Source: Pseudonocardia mahuensis
GTDB lineage: Bacteria > Actinomycetota > Actinomycetes > Mycobacteriales > Pseudonocardiaceae
Assembly (NCBI RefSeq): GCF_018531475.1
Contig: NZ_JAHDTG010000142.1
Location: forward strand, 1-8,844
Length of the DNA stretch: 8,844 bases
Direction: 5' to 3'
The notes beneath the pieces are model-generated. The model saw nothing but the letters and a program-made list of their open reading frames with translations, searched no databases and had not been told where the DNA came from. Positions 1-6,325 of this stretch are shown here, one piece after another (positions within the stretch are counted from its first letter, which is position 1; every line of letters starts with the position of its first letter). The position numbers were made by a program, and so were the translations under genes.

Positions 1-309
1 GGCCCGCGCGACCGCGGGGCGCTGCGGACCGGCCGCGGGCGCCGTGGCCGCCGGGACCGCCGTGACGAACGTGCCCGACCCGGTCCGGCCCGCCACCCAG
101 CCCTCGGCCAGCAGCTGTTCGTAGGCTGCGGCCGTCACCGTCCGGCTGATGCCCAGCGTCGCGGCGAGCGCGCGGGTCGACGGCAGCCGGTCCCCCGCCC
201 GCAGCACGCCGCTCGCCGCCGCCGCGCGCAGCTCTCCCGCCAGCTGTACGCCCAGCGGCGCGGCACCGCCGCGGTCGAGCACGATCGGCGGGATGTCGGG
301 GACGGCCAT
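1..309 (-). CDS. GntR/MocR-type transcriptional regulator, N-terminal part (cut by window edge)
   Basis: The first 103 codons of a minus-strand gene start at ATG 309–307 and run off the left edge without a stop. The translation opens MAVPDIPPIVLDRGG and has a winged helix-turn-helix of the GntR type at about residues 17–83. The helix-turn-helix segment is LPSTRALAATLGISRTVTAA and the wing ends GRTGSGTFV. The LPSTR..A..LGISR..V..AYEQL..EGW....GSGTFV pattern is typical of the MocR/PdxR subfamily. In that family the DNA-binding domain is followed by an Ala/Pro-rich linker and a PLP-binding aminotransferase-like domain. The linker seems to begin at about residue 84 (many Ala and Pro); the PLP domain would lie outside the window, so MocR rather than plain GntR is an inference. 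It is divergent from an FMN split-barrel gene, a common arrangement for MocR regulators, so that gene is a likely target. A possible Shine-Dalgarno GAAAGG lies 11 nt before the ATG, inside a hairpin. Confidence 0.85.
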   Translation of the reverse strand, partial: MAVPDIPPIVLDRGGAAPLGVQLAGELRAAAASGVLRAGDRLPSTRALAATLGISRTVTAAAYEQLLAEGWVAGRTGSGTFVTAVPAATAPAAGPQRPAVARA

Positions 310-383
310 CGCGAAAGCGGCCTTTCGGATTCGGCGCGGATTGGCTCTCCCAGGATGCCACCGCGACCCCGCACCCTGAACGC
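310..383. promoter_or_regulatory. divergent control region between the regulator and the flavoprotein gene
   Basis: This 74-bp gap must hold the start signals of both divergent genes. Two structures are visible. A perfect inverted repeat CGAAAG-CGGC-CTTTCG occupies 312–327, directly before the regulator start codon. A direct repeat CGGATT occurs at 326–331 and 337–342, 11 bp apart from start to start, so both copies would face the same side of the helix. MocR-family regulators are known to bind direct repeats, so this is a candidate operator, but no binding evidence is available. TTGGCT at 341–346 could be part of a plus-strand −35 element, but no well-spaced −10 box was found. The flavoprotein start at 384 has no recognisable Shine-Dalgarno sequence. 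Confidence 0.4.
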
Positions 384-1052
384 GTGACGACGACCGCAGC
401 TCCGCTGTCCCCGACCGCCCGCAGCTCGGTCGGCCGGCACCGCGAGCGGGCCCGCGCCGCCCGCGCCGACCTGTACGCGGTGCTCGACGCCGGGCTCGTG
501 TGCCACCTCGGCCTCGTGGTCGACGGCGCCCCGGTGGTGCTGCCCACCGGGTACGGCCGCATCGACGACACCGTCTACCTGCACGGGTCGACCGGGGCGC
601 GGTACCTGCAGGCCGCCGGCCACGGCGTCCCGGTCTGCCTGACCGTGACCCACGTCGACGGCGTCGTCTACGCGCGCTCGGTGTTCAGCCATTCGCTGAA
701 CTACCGCAGCGCCGTGGTGCACGGCGTCACCCGCTCGGTGACCGACGACGACGAGCGGCTCGCCGCGCTGCGGGCGATCGTCGAGCAACTGTCCCCCGGG
801 TCCTGGGGGCATGCCCGGCTGCCCAGCCGCCGGGAGCTCGCCGCCACCGCGGTTCTGGCCGTCGATCTCGCCGAGTCGAGCGTCAAGGTCCGCACCGGCC
901 CGCCCGCCGACGACGACGAGGACGTGGCCGCCGGCGGCCGGTGGGCCGGGGTGCTCCCGGTGCGCACGGTGTTCGGCGCCCCGGAGCCGTGCCCGCAGCT
1001 GACCTCGGACGTCCCGGCACCACCGCACATCACCGCCCGCCGACCCGGCTGA
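384..1052 (+). CDS. pyridoxamine 5'-phosphate oxidase-family (FMN-binding split barrel) protein
   Basis: The protein has 222 residues and resembles the Pyridox_ox_2 / predicted flavin-nucleotide-binding group (COG3467-like), whose members bind FMN or related flavins and mostly have no proven substrate. Visible features are a predicted N-terminal helix (about 14–36), the barrel core with LPTGYGRIDDTVYLHGST (53–70), the segment RSVFSHSLNYRSAVVHG (98–114), and a C-terminal GGRWAGVLPVRTVFG (184–198). There is no signal peptide or membrane segment, so it should be cytosolic. The GTG at 384 is the best start: the family-like sequence begins soon after it, and no good upstream in-frame start was seen. 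It lacks the dedicated architecture of the PdxH vitamin B6 oxidase, so calling it a true pyridoxamine phosphate oxidase would go too far. The divergent MocR-type gene suggests regulation tied to pyridoxal phosphate. The gene ends at TGA 1050–1052 and is followed by a strong stem-loop. Confidence 0.87.
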   Translation: MTTTAAPLSPTARSSVGRHRERARAARADLYAVLDAGLVCHLGLVVDGAPVVLPTGYGRIDDTVYLHGSTGARYLQAAGHGVPVCLTVTHVDGVVYARSVFSHSLNYRSAVVHGVTRSVTDDDERLAALRAIVEQLSPGSWGHARLPSRRELAATAVLAVDLAESSVKVRTGPPADDDEDVAAGGRWAGVLPVRTVFGAPEPCPQLTSDVPAPPHITARRPG

Positions 1053-1060
1053 ACGAATTG

Positions 1061-1096
1061 TCCGGATGCCGGGGTGATTACCCTCCGGCATCCGGA
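1061..1096 (+). terminator. stem-loop after the flavoprotein gene, probable terminator
   Basis: TCCGGATGCCGG at 1061–1072 is a perfect inverted copy of CCGGCATCCGGA at 1085–1096. The stem can be extended inward by a G·U and a G-C pair, leaving a loop of about 8 nt. It begins 8 nt after the stop codon at 1052. No T-run follows, which is usual for actinobacterial hairpin terminators, so it may act as a U-less terminator or as a 3'-end stabiliser. It separates the flavoprotein gene from the downstream operon. Confidence 0.65.
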
Positions 1097-1109
1097 CTGC
1101 TCGCAAGGG

Positions 1110-1125
1110 GCACTGAAGCACTGAA
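1110..1125 (+). repeat. tandem 8-bp direct repeat upstream of the oligopeptidase operon
   Basis: GCACTGAA occurs twice back to back (1110–1117 and 1118–1125), and a related TGAAC follows at 1131–1135. The repeat overlaps the position of the proposed −35 element for the operon starting at 1150. It could be a regulator site or a chance duplication. Confidence 0.45.
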
Positions 1126-1141
1126 CCGGGTGAACTACGCT
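1113..1141 (+). promoter_or_regulatory. candidate promoter for the oligopeptidase operon, leaderless type
   Basis: TACGCT at 1136–1141 matches the actinobacterial −10 pattern TANNNT. A weak −35-like CTGAAG lies at 1113–1118 with 17-bp spacing. Transcription would start at about 1148–1150, on or next to the GTG start codon at 1150. No good ribosome-binding site lies upstream (only AGG at 1143–1145, too close), which fits a leaderless mRNA. Prediction only. Confidence 0.4.
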
Positions 1142-1149
1142 CAGGTCGC

Positions 1150-3276
1150 GTGAGACCTGCTCCCCCGCGGCTGCCCTACCCCGAGGCCGAGCGCCTCGAT
1201 CTGGTCGAGGACATCCACGGCCACGCCGTGGCCGATCCGTACCGCTGGCTCGAGGATCCCGACGACCCGCGCACCCGTTCCTGGTCGGCCGCCCAGGACG
1301 AGCTGGCCCGCGCTCACCTGGACGCCCTCCCCGGTCGCGACGGGCTGGCGGACACCGTGCGGCAGCTTCTCGCGTCGGGGTCGGTCTCAGCCCCGTTGTG
1401 GCGGGCCGGGCGGGCGTTCTTCACCCGCCGCCGGCCCGACCAGGAGCACGCCGTGCTGCACGTCCGCGAGCCGGACGGCACAGAGCGGGTGCTGCTGGAC
1501 CCGACGGAGCTCGACCCCACCGGCCTCACCACGCTGGACGCCTGGGTCCCCGACCTGGAGGGCAGGCGGCTGGCCTACCAGCTTTCGGTCGGCGGTGACG
1601 AGAACTCGGTCCTGCACGTCCTCGACGTGGCCAGCGGGGATGCCGTCGACGGGCCGATCGACCGCTGCCGCTACTCCGACGTCGCGTGGTTGCCGGGCGG
1701 TGAGGAGCTGTTCTACGTGCGCAAGGTCGCCCCGGGCGAGGTCGGCCCGGGCGAGGAGGACTTCCACCGCCGGGTCTGGCGGCACCGTATCGGCACCGCG
1801 ACCGAGGACGACGAGCTCGTCACCGGTCCGGGGTTGTACGACGACCACACCTACTACGGCGTGCGGGTGTCCCGCGACGGGCGCTGGCTGCTGGTGACCG
1901 CGAACATCGGCACCGCGCGCCGCGACAGCCTCTGGATCGCCGAGCTCACGCCGGGTGAACCAGCCCCGGAGCTGACCCCGATCCTCACCCAGGCCGACGA
2001 CGTCCGCGCCACGGCCTGGGTGGACCGCGACGGCCGGCTCTACCTGCACACCACCGACGGCGCCCCGCGCTTCCGGCTCTGCGTCACCGAACCGCGCACG
2101 CCGCAGCGGGAGCACTGGCAGGAGCTGGTGGCCGAGGACCCGGACTCGGTGCTCGACGGTGCCCGCTGGCTGCAGCCCGCGGGCACCACCGAGCCCGAGG
2201 ACGCGCTGCTGGTGCTGGCCCGCAGCCGCCACGCGGTGGCCGAGCTCGCGCTGCACACCGCGACCGACGGGACGCCCCGGGGCACCGTGCCGCTGCCCGG
2301 CACCGGCTCGCTCACCGGACTGTCCACCGCCGACCTCGCCACCCCCGGCGAGTGGGGGAAGATCTGGATCGGCTGGACCGACCTGATCACCCCGCCGCAG
2401 GTCCTGCGCCACGACCTTGCGGGAAAGGAGACCGTGCTCGAGGCCGCGGCCCCCGGCGCGGTCGTCGTTCCCGCCACCCACAGCGAGCAGCGCGAGTTCA
2501 CCTCGGCCGACGGCACCACGATCCGGATGTTCGTCATCACCCCGAGCGGCCCGCGGCAGGCGCGCCCGACGCTCGTCACCGGATACGGCGGCTTCGGCAT
2601 CGCCCGGGAGCCCGCCTACACCCCGTCGGCCCTCGCCTGGGTCGCCGCCGGCGGCAGCTACGCGCTGGTCTCGCTGCGTGGCGGCGGCGAGGAGGGCGAA
2701 CAGTGGCACCTCGCAGGCAACCGCGGCAACAAGCAGAACGTGTTCGACGACCTGCACGCCGCCGCCGAATCGCTCATCGCGTCCGGTACCACCACCCCGG
2801 ACCGGCTCGCGATCATCGGTGGCTCCAACGGCGGGCTGCTGGTGGGCGCCGCGCTCACCCAGCGCCCGTCGCTCTACCGCGCGGTCGTCTGCTCGGCGCC
2901 GCTGCTGGACATGATCCGCTACGAGGAGTTCTCCCTCGGCCGGACGTGGAACGACGAGTACGGCACCGCCGCCGACCCGACCGAGCTCGGCTGGCTGCTC
3001 TCCTACTCGCCGTACCACCACGTCCACGAGGGCACGGAGTACCCCGCCGTGCTGTTCACCGTCTTCGACTCCGACACCCGGGTCGATCCGCTGCACGCCC
3101 GCAAGATGTGTGCGGCGCTGCAGCACACCACGTCAGGGGACACCACCACTCGTCCGATCCTGCTGCGCCGCGAGACCGATGTCGGGCACGGCATGCGGTC
3201 GGTGTCCCGGACCGTCGGGCTGGCCGTCGACCAACTCGCCTTTCTCGCCGCACACACCGGGTTGGAGCTCGTGTGA
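1150..3276 (+). CDS. prolyl oligopeptidase (serine peptidase family S9A)
   Basis: The protein has 708 residues, close to the 710 of pig prolyl oligopeptidase. The family cleaves short peptides after proline in the cytosol; its beta-propeller keeps out folded proteins. The N-terminal signature ADPYRWLEDPDDPRTRSW (28–45) is typical. Propeller-like repeats span about residues 75–430, and the alpha/beta-hydrolase domain follows with TLVTGYGGFGI (474–484). The triad is intact: Ser559 in GGSNGG (557–562), Asp642 in DSDTRVDPLH, and His680 in DVGHG. Pairing Asp642 with the catalytic Asp relies on my alignment from memory to the DDRV motif of the pig enzyme. SLRGGGEEGEQWHLAG (508–523) and the WNDEYG segment (600–605) are also characteristic. 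No signal peptide is seen. GTG 1150 is the start because the conserved N-terminus follows at once. It is the first gene of a tight operon; its TGA overlaps the mscS start by 4 bp. Oligopeptidase B is a less likely alternative; substrate preference is inferred from family only. Confidence 0.93.
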   Translation: MRPAPPRLPYPEAERLDLVEDIHGHAVADPYRWLEDPDDPRTRSWSAAQDELARAHLDALPGRDGLADTVRQLLASGSVSAPLWRAGRAFFTRRRPDQEHAVLHVREPDGTERVLLDPTELDPTGLTTLDAWVPDLEGRRLAYQLSVGGDENSVLHVLDVASGDAVDGPIDRCRYSDVAWLPGGEELFYVRKVAPGEVGPGEEDFHRRVWRHRIGTATEDDELVTGPGLYDDHTYYGVRVSRDGRWLLVTANIGTARRDSLWIAELTPGEPAPELTPILTQADDVRATAWVDRDGRLYLHTTDGAPRFRLCVTEPRTPQREHWQELVAEDPDSVLDGARWLQPAGTTEPEDALLVLARSRHAVAELALHTATDGTPRGTVPLPGTGSLTGLSTADLATPGEWGKIWIGWTDLITPPQVLRHDLAGKETVLEAAAPGAVVVPATHSEQREFTSADGTTIRMFVITPSGPRQARPTLVTGYGGFGIAREPAYTPSALAWVAAGGSYALVSLRGGGEEGEQWHLAGNRGNKQNVFDDLHAAAESLIASGTTTPDRLAIIGGSNGGLLVGAALTQRPSLYRAVVCSAPLLDMIRYEEFSLGRTWNDEYGTAADPTELGWLLSYSPYHHVHEGTEYPAVLFTVFDSDTRVDPLHARKMCAALQHTTSGDTTTRPILLRRETDVGHGMRSVSRTVGLAVDQLAFLAAHTGLELV

Positions 3277-4286
3277 TCCCCCTCGCCGTACCGGACAGCG
3301 TGCTCCCCGAGCAGCCGGTCTGCGCCGCGGATCCCGGAACGTGGTGCGCGCGGTTCTACCAGTGGACCAACAACGACTTCCTGGCCCAGTCCGCAGACAC
3401 GATCATGAGCAAGACGTTCGCGATCACGCTGATCGTGGTCATGGCGCTGCTCGTGCGCTACCTCCTCCACCGGGCCATCACCCGGCTGATCGAGGGTGCG
3501 GCCAACAGCGCGGTGTCGCGGCTGGTGCGTCGCCGGGTACCGCAGCGCAAGCGCCCCGTGGGCGCGCCGCTGATCTCCCAGCGCCGGGCGCAACGGGCCC
3601 GCACCATCGGCTCGGTGCTGCGGTCGATGACCTCGGCCATCGTGCTGCTCATCGCGATGGTGATGATCCTCGCCGAGTTCGGGGTCGCGCTCGGCCCGAT
3701 CCTGGCGTCGGCCGGCATCGTCGGTGTGGCCATCGGTTTCGGTGCGCAGAACCTCGTCCGCGACTTCCTGTCCGGCATGTTCATGCTGCTGGAGGACCAG
3801 TACGGGGTCGGGGACATCGTCGACCTCGGTGACGCGACCGGCACCGTCGAGGCGGTCGGGCTGCGCATCACCACCCTGCGGGACCTGCAGGGCACCGTCT
3901 GGTACGTGCGCAACGGCGAGATCCTGCGGGTCGGCAACATGAGCCAGGGCTACGCGGTCGCGGTGGTCGACGTGCCGCTGGCGCACACCGCGGACACCAC
4001 CGAGGCCACCGAGATCGCCGCGCGCGCGGCGAGCGAGCGGCTGGAGCGCGACGACCTGTCCGACGACGTGCTGGAGCCGCCGGAGGTGCTCGGCGTGGAC
4101 CGGGTGACCAACGAGGGCGTGATGCTGCGGCTGACCGTGCGGGTCAGCCCGGGCCGGCAGTGGGCGGTGCAGCGCGCGCTGAACGCGGCCATCACCGACG
4201 CGTTCGACGACGCCGGCATGCCCCGCCCACTCATCTTCCAGCGGCCCGCGGACGGCGCGAGCCCCACCGCCACCGGCAAGGGATGA
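3273..4286 (+). CDS. MscS-family mechanosensitive ion channel
   Basis: The protein has 337 residues. The family forms membrane heptamers that open under tension to release solutes on osmotic downshock. Three membrane segments are visible: TM1 about 48–66 ([17 protein letters not shown]), TM2 about 120–138, and the Gly/Ala-rich pore helix TM3 about 141–173 containing [20 protein letters not shown]. The MscS beta domain follows ([20 protein letters not shown], 179–198, then RNGEIL), and then the C-terminal alpha/beta domain. The loop between TM1 and TM2 is about 50 residues and very basic ([11 protein letters not shown]), which puts it in the cytoplasm and the N-terminus outside. The outer N-terminus carries Cys17 and Cys25. 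GTG 3273 overlaps the preceding TGA as GTGA, with GGAG 5 nt upstream (3264–3267), so translation is likely coupled to the oligopeptidase. The frame stays open far upstream into that gene, but that part is only a shadow. The truncated haemoglobin gene begins 7 nt later. Confidence 0.93.
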   Translation: MIPLAVPDSVLPEQPVCAADPGTWCARFYQWTNNDFLAQSADTIMSKTFAITLIVVMALLVRYLLHRAITRLIEGAANSAVSRLVRRRVPQRKRPVGAPLISQRRAQRARTIGSVLRSMTSAIVLLIAMVMILAEFGVALGPILASAGIVGVAIGFGAQNLVRDFLSGMFMLLEDQYGVGDIVDLGDATGTVEAVGLRITTLRDLQGTVWYVRNGEILRVGNMSQGYAVAVVDVPLAHTADTTEATEIAARAASERLERDDLSDDVLEPPEVLGVDRVTNEGVMLRLTVRVSPGRQWAVQRALNAAITDAFDDAGMPRPLIFQRPADGASPTATGKG

Positions 4287-4293
4287 TGGAGCC

Positions 4294-4677
4294 GTGAGTA
4301 CCCCGCAGAACTTCTACGCCGAGGTCGGCGGTGCCCCGGTCTTCCGCAAGATCGTCTCGCGCTTCTACGAGCAGGTCGCCGAGGACGAGGTGCTCCGCCC
4401 GCTCTACCCGGAGGAGGATCTCGGGCCGGCGGAGGACCGGCTCCGGATGTTCCTGGAGCAGTACTGGGGCGGCCCGCGCACGTACTCCGACCAGCGCGGC
4501 CACCCCCGGCTGCGGATGCGCCACGCGCCGTTCAAGGTCGGCCCCATCGAACGGGACGCCTGGCTGCGCTGCATGCGGATCGCCGTCGACGAGGCCGGTC
4601 TCGACGCCGAACACCGTGACCAGCTCTGGCACTACCTGACCTACGCCGCCGCGAGCATGGTGAACTCCGAGTTCTGA
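4294..4677 (+). CDS. glbO: group II truncated haemoglobin (trHbO)
   Basis: The protein has 127 residues and is very close, as I recall that sequence, to M. tuberculosis GlbO; the stretch [17 protein letters not shown] and the following [13 protein letters not shown] look identical or nearly so. The family binds haem and oxygen in a 2-on-2 globin fold; oxygen handling, peroxidase-like activity and NO/redox roles have been proposed. Residues matching the haem pocket are Tyr25 (B10), Tyr38 (CD1), the proximal histidine His77 (F8) and Trp90 (G8). This Tyr-CD1/Trp-G8 set is diagnostic of trHbO rather than trHbN. GTG 4294 is preferred: AAGGGA at 4278–4283 is a plausible ribosome-binding site 10 nt upstream, and the conserved N-terminus NFYAEVGG follows. 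It is third in the operon, 7 nt after mscS and 23 nt before the alpha-glucosidase. A glbO–alpha-glucosidase order is also found in M. tuberculosis (Rv2470–Rv2471, from memory). Confidence 0.96.
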   Translation: MSTPQNFYAEVGGAPVFRKIVSRFYEQVAEDEVLRPLYPEEDLGPAEDRLRMFLEQYWGGPRTYSDQRGHPRLRMRHAPFKVGPIERDAWLRCMRIAVDEAGLDAEHRDQLWHYLTYAAASMVNSEF

Positions 4678-4688
4678 CGGGGCTTGGC

Positions 4689-4703
4689 TACATTGCCCTC
4701 GTG
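4689..4703 (+). promoter_or_regulatory. candidate internal leaderless promoter of the alpha-glucosidase gene
   Basis: TACATT at 4689–4694 fits the −10 pattern TANNNT and lies exactly 6 nt before the GTG start at 4701, so transcription could begin on the start codon. No Shine-Dalgarno-like purine run occurs between the glbO stop (4677) and 4701. The −35 region (around 4665–4671) is poor. If real, aglA would be expressed both from the operon and on its own. Confidence 0.35.
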
Positions 4704-6245
4704 CGGTGGTGGCGGGACGCGGTCTTCTACCAGGTCTATGTCCGCAGCTTCTCCGACTCCGACGGTGACGGCGTCGGTGATCTGGAGGGCATCCGCAGCC
4801 GGCTGGGGTATCTGGAGCTACTGGGCGTCGACGCGCTGTGGCTGACCCCGTTCTACCGGTCGCCGATGACCGACCACGGGTACGACGTGGCCGATCCGCG
4901 CGACGTCGACCCGGTGTTCGGCGACCTCGCCGCCTTCGACGCGCTGGTCGAGGATGCGCACCGGCACGGCATCCGGGTCACCGTCGACCTCGTGCCCAAC
5001 CACTCCTCGAGCGAGCACGAGTGGTTCCGGGCCGCGCTGGAGTCGCCCGCGGGCAGCCCGGAGCGGGCCCGGTACCACTTCAAACCGGGCCGCGGCCCGG
5101 ACGGCGCGGAGCCGCCGAACAACTGGCGGAGCGTCTTCGGCGGCCCGGCCTGGACCCGGGTCCCGGACGGCGAGTGGTACCTGCACCTGTTCGCCGCCGA
5201 GCAGCCGGACCTGAACTGGACCAACCCGGAGGTCTGGGCCGACCTGGAGAAGACGCTGCGGTTCTGGTGCGACCGCGGCGTCGACGGCTTCCGCATAGAC
5301 GTCGCGCACGGCATGTCCAAACCGGACGGTTTGCCGGACCACACCGAGCCGGACGCGGCGCTGCTGGCCCACAGCGATGACGACCCCCGCTTCGACCACG
5401 AGGGCGTGCACGACGTGCACCGGATGATCCGTGCCGTGCTCGACCACTACCCGGGGCGGATGGCGGTCGGCGAGGTCTGGGTCAGCGACGCCGACCGGTT
5501 CGCCCGCTACGTGCGGCCCGACGAGCTGCACCTGGGCTTCAACTTCCGGCTGCTGCAGACCGCGTTCGACGCGGCCGAGGTGCGAGAGGCTATCGAGCAC
5601 TCCATGGAGGCGGTCGCGGGCGTGGGTGCGCATCCGACGTGGACGCTGTCCAACCACGACGTCTCCCGGCCGGTGAGCCGTTACGGGGGCGGCGCCCCGG
5701 GGCTCGCCCGGGCACGGGCGATGGCGCTGGTGGTGCTCGCGCTGCCGGGCGTGGTCTACCTCTACAACGGCGAGGAACTCGGACTGCCCGACGCCGAACT
5801 GCCCGAATGGGCGCTGCAGGACCCGGTCTGGGAACGGTCGGGCCGTACCGAACGGGGCCGTGACGCCTGCCGGGTGCCGGTGCCGTGGGAGGGCGACGGG
5901 CCGGGTTTCGGATTCACCACCGGCGAGCCGTGGCTGCCGATGCCCGACGACTGGTCCGCGCTGACGGTGGCCACGCAGATCGAGGACACCACCTCCACGC
6001 TGTCGTTCTTCCGCCGGGCGCTGGAGCTGCGCGCCGAGCACGCGGTGTCCGCCGGCTCCGGGGTCGAGTGGTACGGCGCCCCGCCCGGCTGTCTGGCGTT
6101 CCGGCGCTCGGGCTCGACGCTGGTGTGCGCGCTCAACACCTCCGACGCTCCGGTCCCGCTGCCCCCGGGCGACGTCGTCCTGACGAGCGGACCGCTCGAG
6201 GACGACGGCCGGCTCCCGCCGAACACCGCCGCCTGGCTCACCTGA
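4701..6245 (+). CDS. aglA: GH13 alpha-glucosidase (oligo-1,6-glucosidase-type)
   Basis: The protein has 514 residues and hydrolyses alpha-glucosidic bonds in short oligosaccharides, by family. The (beta/alpha)8 barrel starts at once with WWRDAVFYQVYVRSF. The calcium-loop-like DSDGDGVGDL is at 19–28. Conserved GH13 regions are DLVPNHSS (96–103), GFRIDVAH with nucleophile Asp200, GEVW with acid/base Glu258, and LSNHDVSR with Asp320. QPDLNW (168–173) is the marker of the oligo-1,6-glucosidase subfamily. Val201 after the nucleophile is the residue found in alpha-1,6-acting members, whereas maltases usually have Thr or Ala; substrate is therefore predicted only. A small C-terminal beta domain covers about 430–514. 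No signal peptide, so it is cytosolic. It is the last gene of the operon. The symbol follows M. tuberculosis Rv2471 by position and similarity. Trehalose-phosphate or sucrose hydrolase and trehalose synthase are alternatives I find less fitting. Confidence 0.9.
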   Translation: MRWWRDAVFYQVYVRSFSDSDGDGVGDLEGIRSRLGYLELLGVDALWLTPFYRSPMTDHGYDVADPRDVDPVFGDLAAFDALVEDAHRHGIRVTVDLVPNHSSSEHEWFRAALESPAGSPERARYHFKPGRGPDGAEPPNNWRSVFGGPAWTRVPDGEWYLHLFAAEQPDLNWTNPEVWADLEKTLRFWCDRGVDGFRIDVAHGMSKPDGLPDHTEPDAALLAHSDDDPRFDHEGVHDVHRMIRAVLDHYPGRMAVGEVWVSDADRFARYVRPDELHLGFNFRLLQTAFDAAEVREAIEHSMEAVAGVGAHPTWTLSNHDVSRPVSRYGGGAPGLARARAMALVVLALPGVVYLYNGEELGLPDAELPEWALQDPVWERSGRTERGRDACRVPVPWEGDGPGFGFTTGEPWLPMPDDWSALTVATQIEDTTSTLSFFRRALELRAEHAVSAGSGVEWYGAPPGCLAFRRSGSTLVCALNTSDAPVPLPPGDVVLTSGPLEDDGRLPPNTAAWLT

Positions 6246-6262
6246 GCCCACACCCCTGGCAC

Positions 6263-6316
6263 GGCAGGAAAGCCACTTTCACGACACCAGATGGCAGGAG
6301 AGTGGCTTTCCTGCCA
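6263..6316. terminator. bidirectional terminator built from nested inverted repeats
   Basis: The arms 6263–6280 and 6298–6315 pair over 18 bp with one T/G mismatch (a G·U pair in RNA); the outer 15 bp (GGCAGGAAAGCCACT) are perfect. The loop is 17 nt. It lies between convergent genes that stop at 6245 and 6328–6326, so it can serve both strands. Each arm is itself nearly palindromic (GAAAG-CCA-CTTTC on the left, GAGAG-TGG-CTTTC on the right). A third GGCAGGA copy at 6293–6299 allows an alternative hairpin: TGGCAGGA 6292–6299 with TCCTGCCA 6309–6316. No long T-run is present on either strand. Confidence 0.75.
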
Positions 6317-6325
6317 CGGAACCGC

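Noticed and set aside
135..1121. 328-codon open frame on the minus strand across the regulator and flavoprotein
   Set aside because: It spans two convincing genes in wrong frames. The true regulator frame starts at 309 and leaves the window at position 1.
1387..3126. 579-codon open frame on the minus strand opposite the oligopeptidase
   Set aside because: It is a GC-rich antisense shadow with low-complexity Arg/Gly/Val/Ala sequence and no recognisable domain. The plus-strand gene has complete catalytic motifs.
2352..3272. Long upstream extension of the mscS frame into the oligopeptidase gene, looking like a 644-residue fusion
   Set aside because: The extension is Arg/Pro-rich out-of-frame translation of the peptidase. 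The channel sequence only begins at GTG 3273, which has a GGAG upstream.
5085..5100. Perfect 16-bp palindrome CCGGGCCGCGGCCCGG inside aglA
   Set aside because: It consists only of G and C within coding sequence (Pro-Gly-Arg-Gly-Pro-Asp). Such palindromes are expected by chance at this base composition, and nothing else suggests a site.
4818..6251. 477-codon open frame on the minus strand opposite aglA
   Set aside because: Antisense shadow rich in Arg, Gly, Val and Pro with no family pattern; the GH13 gene explains the region.
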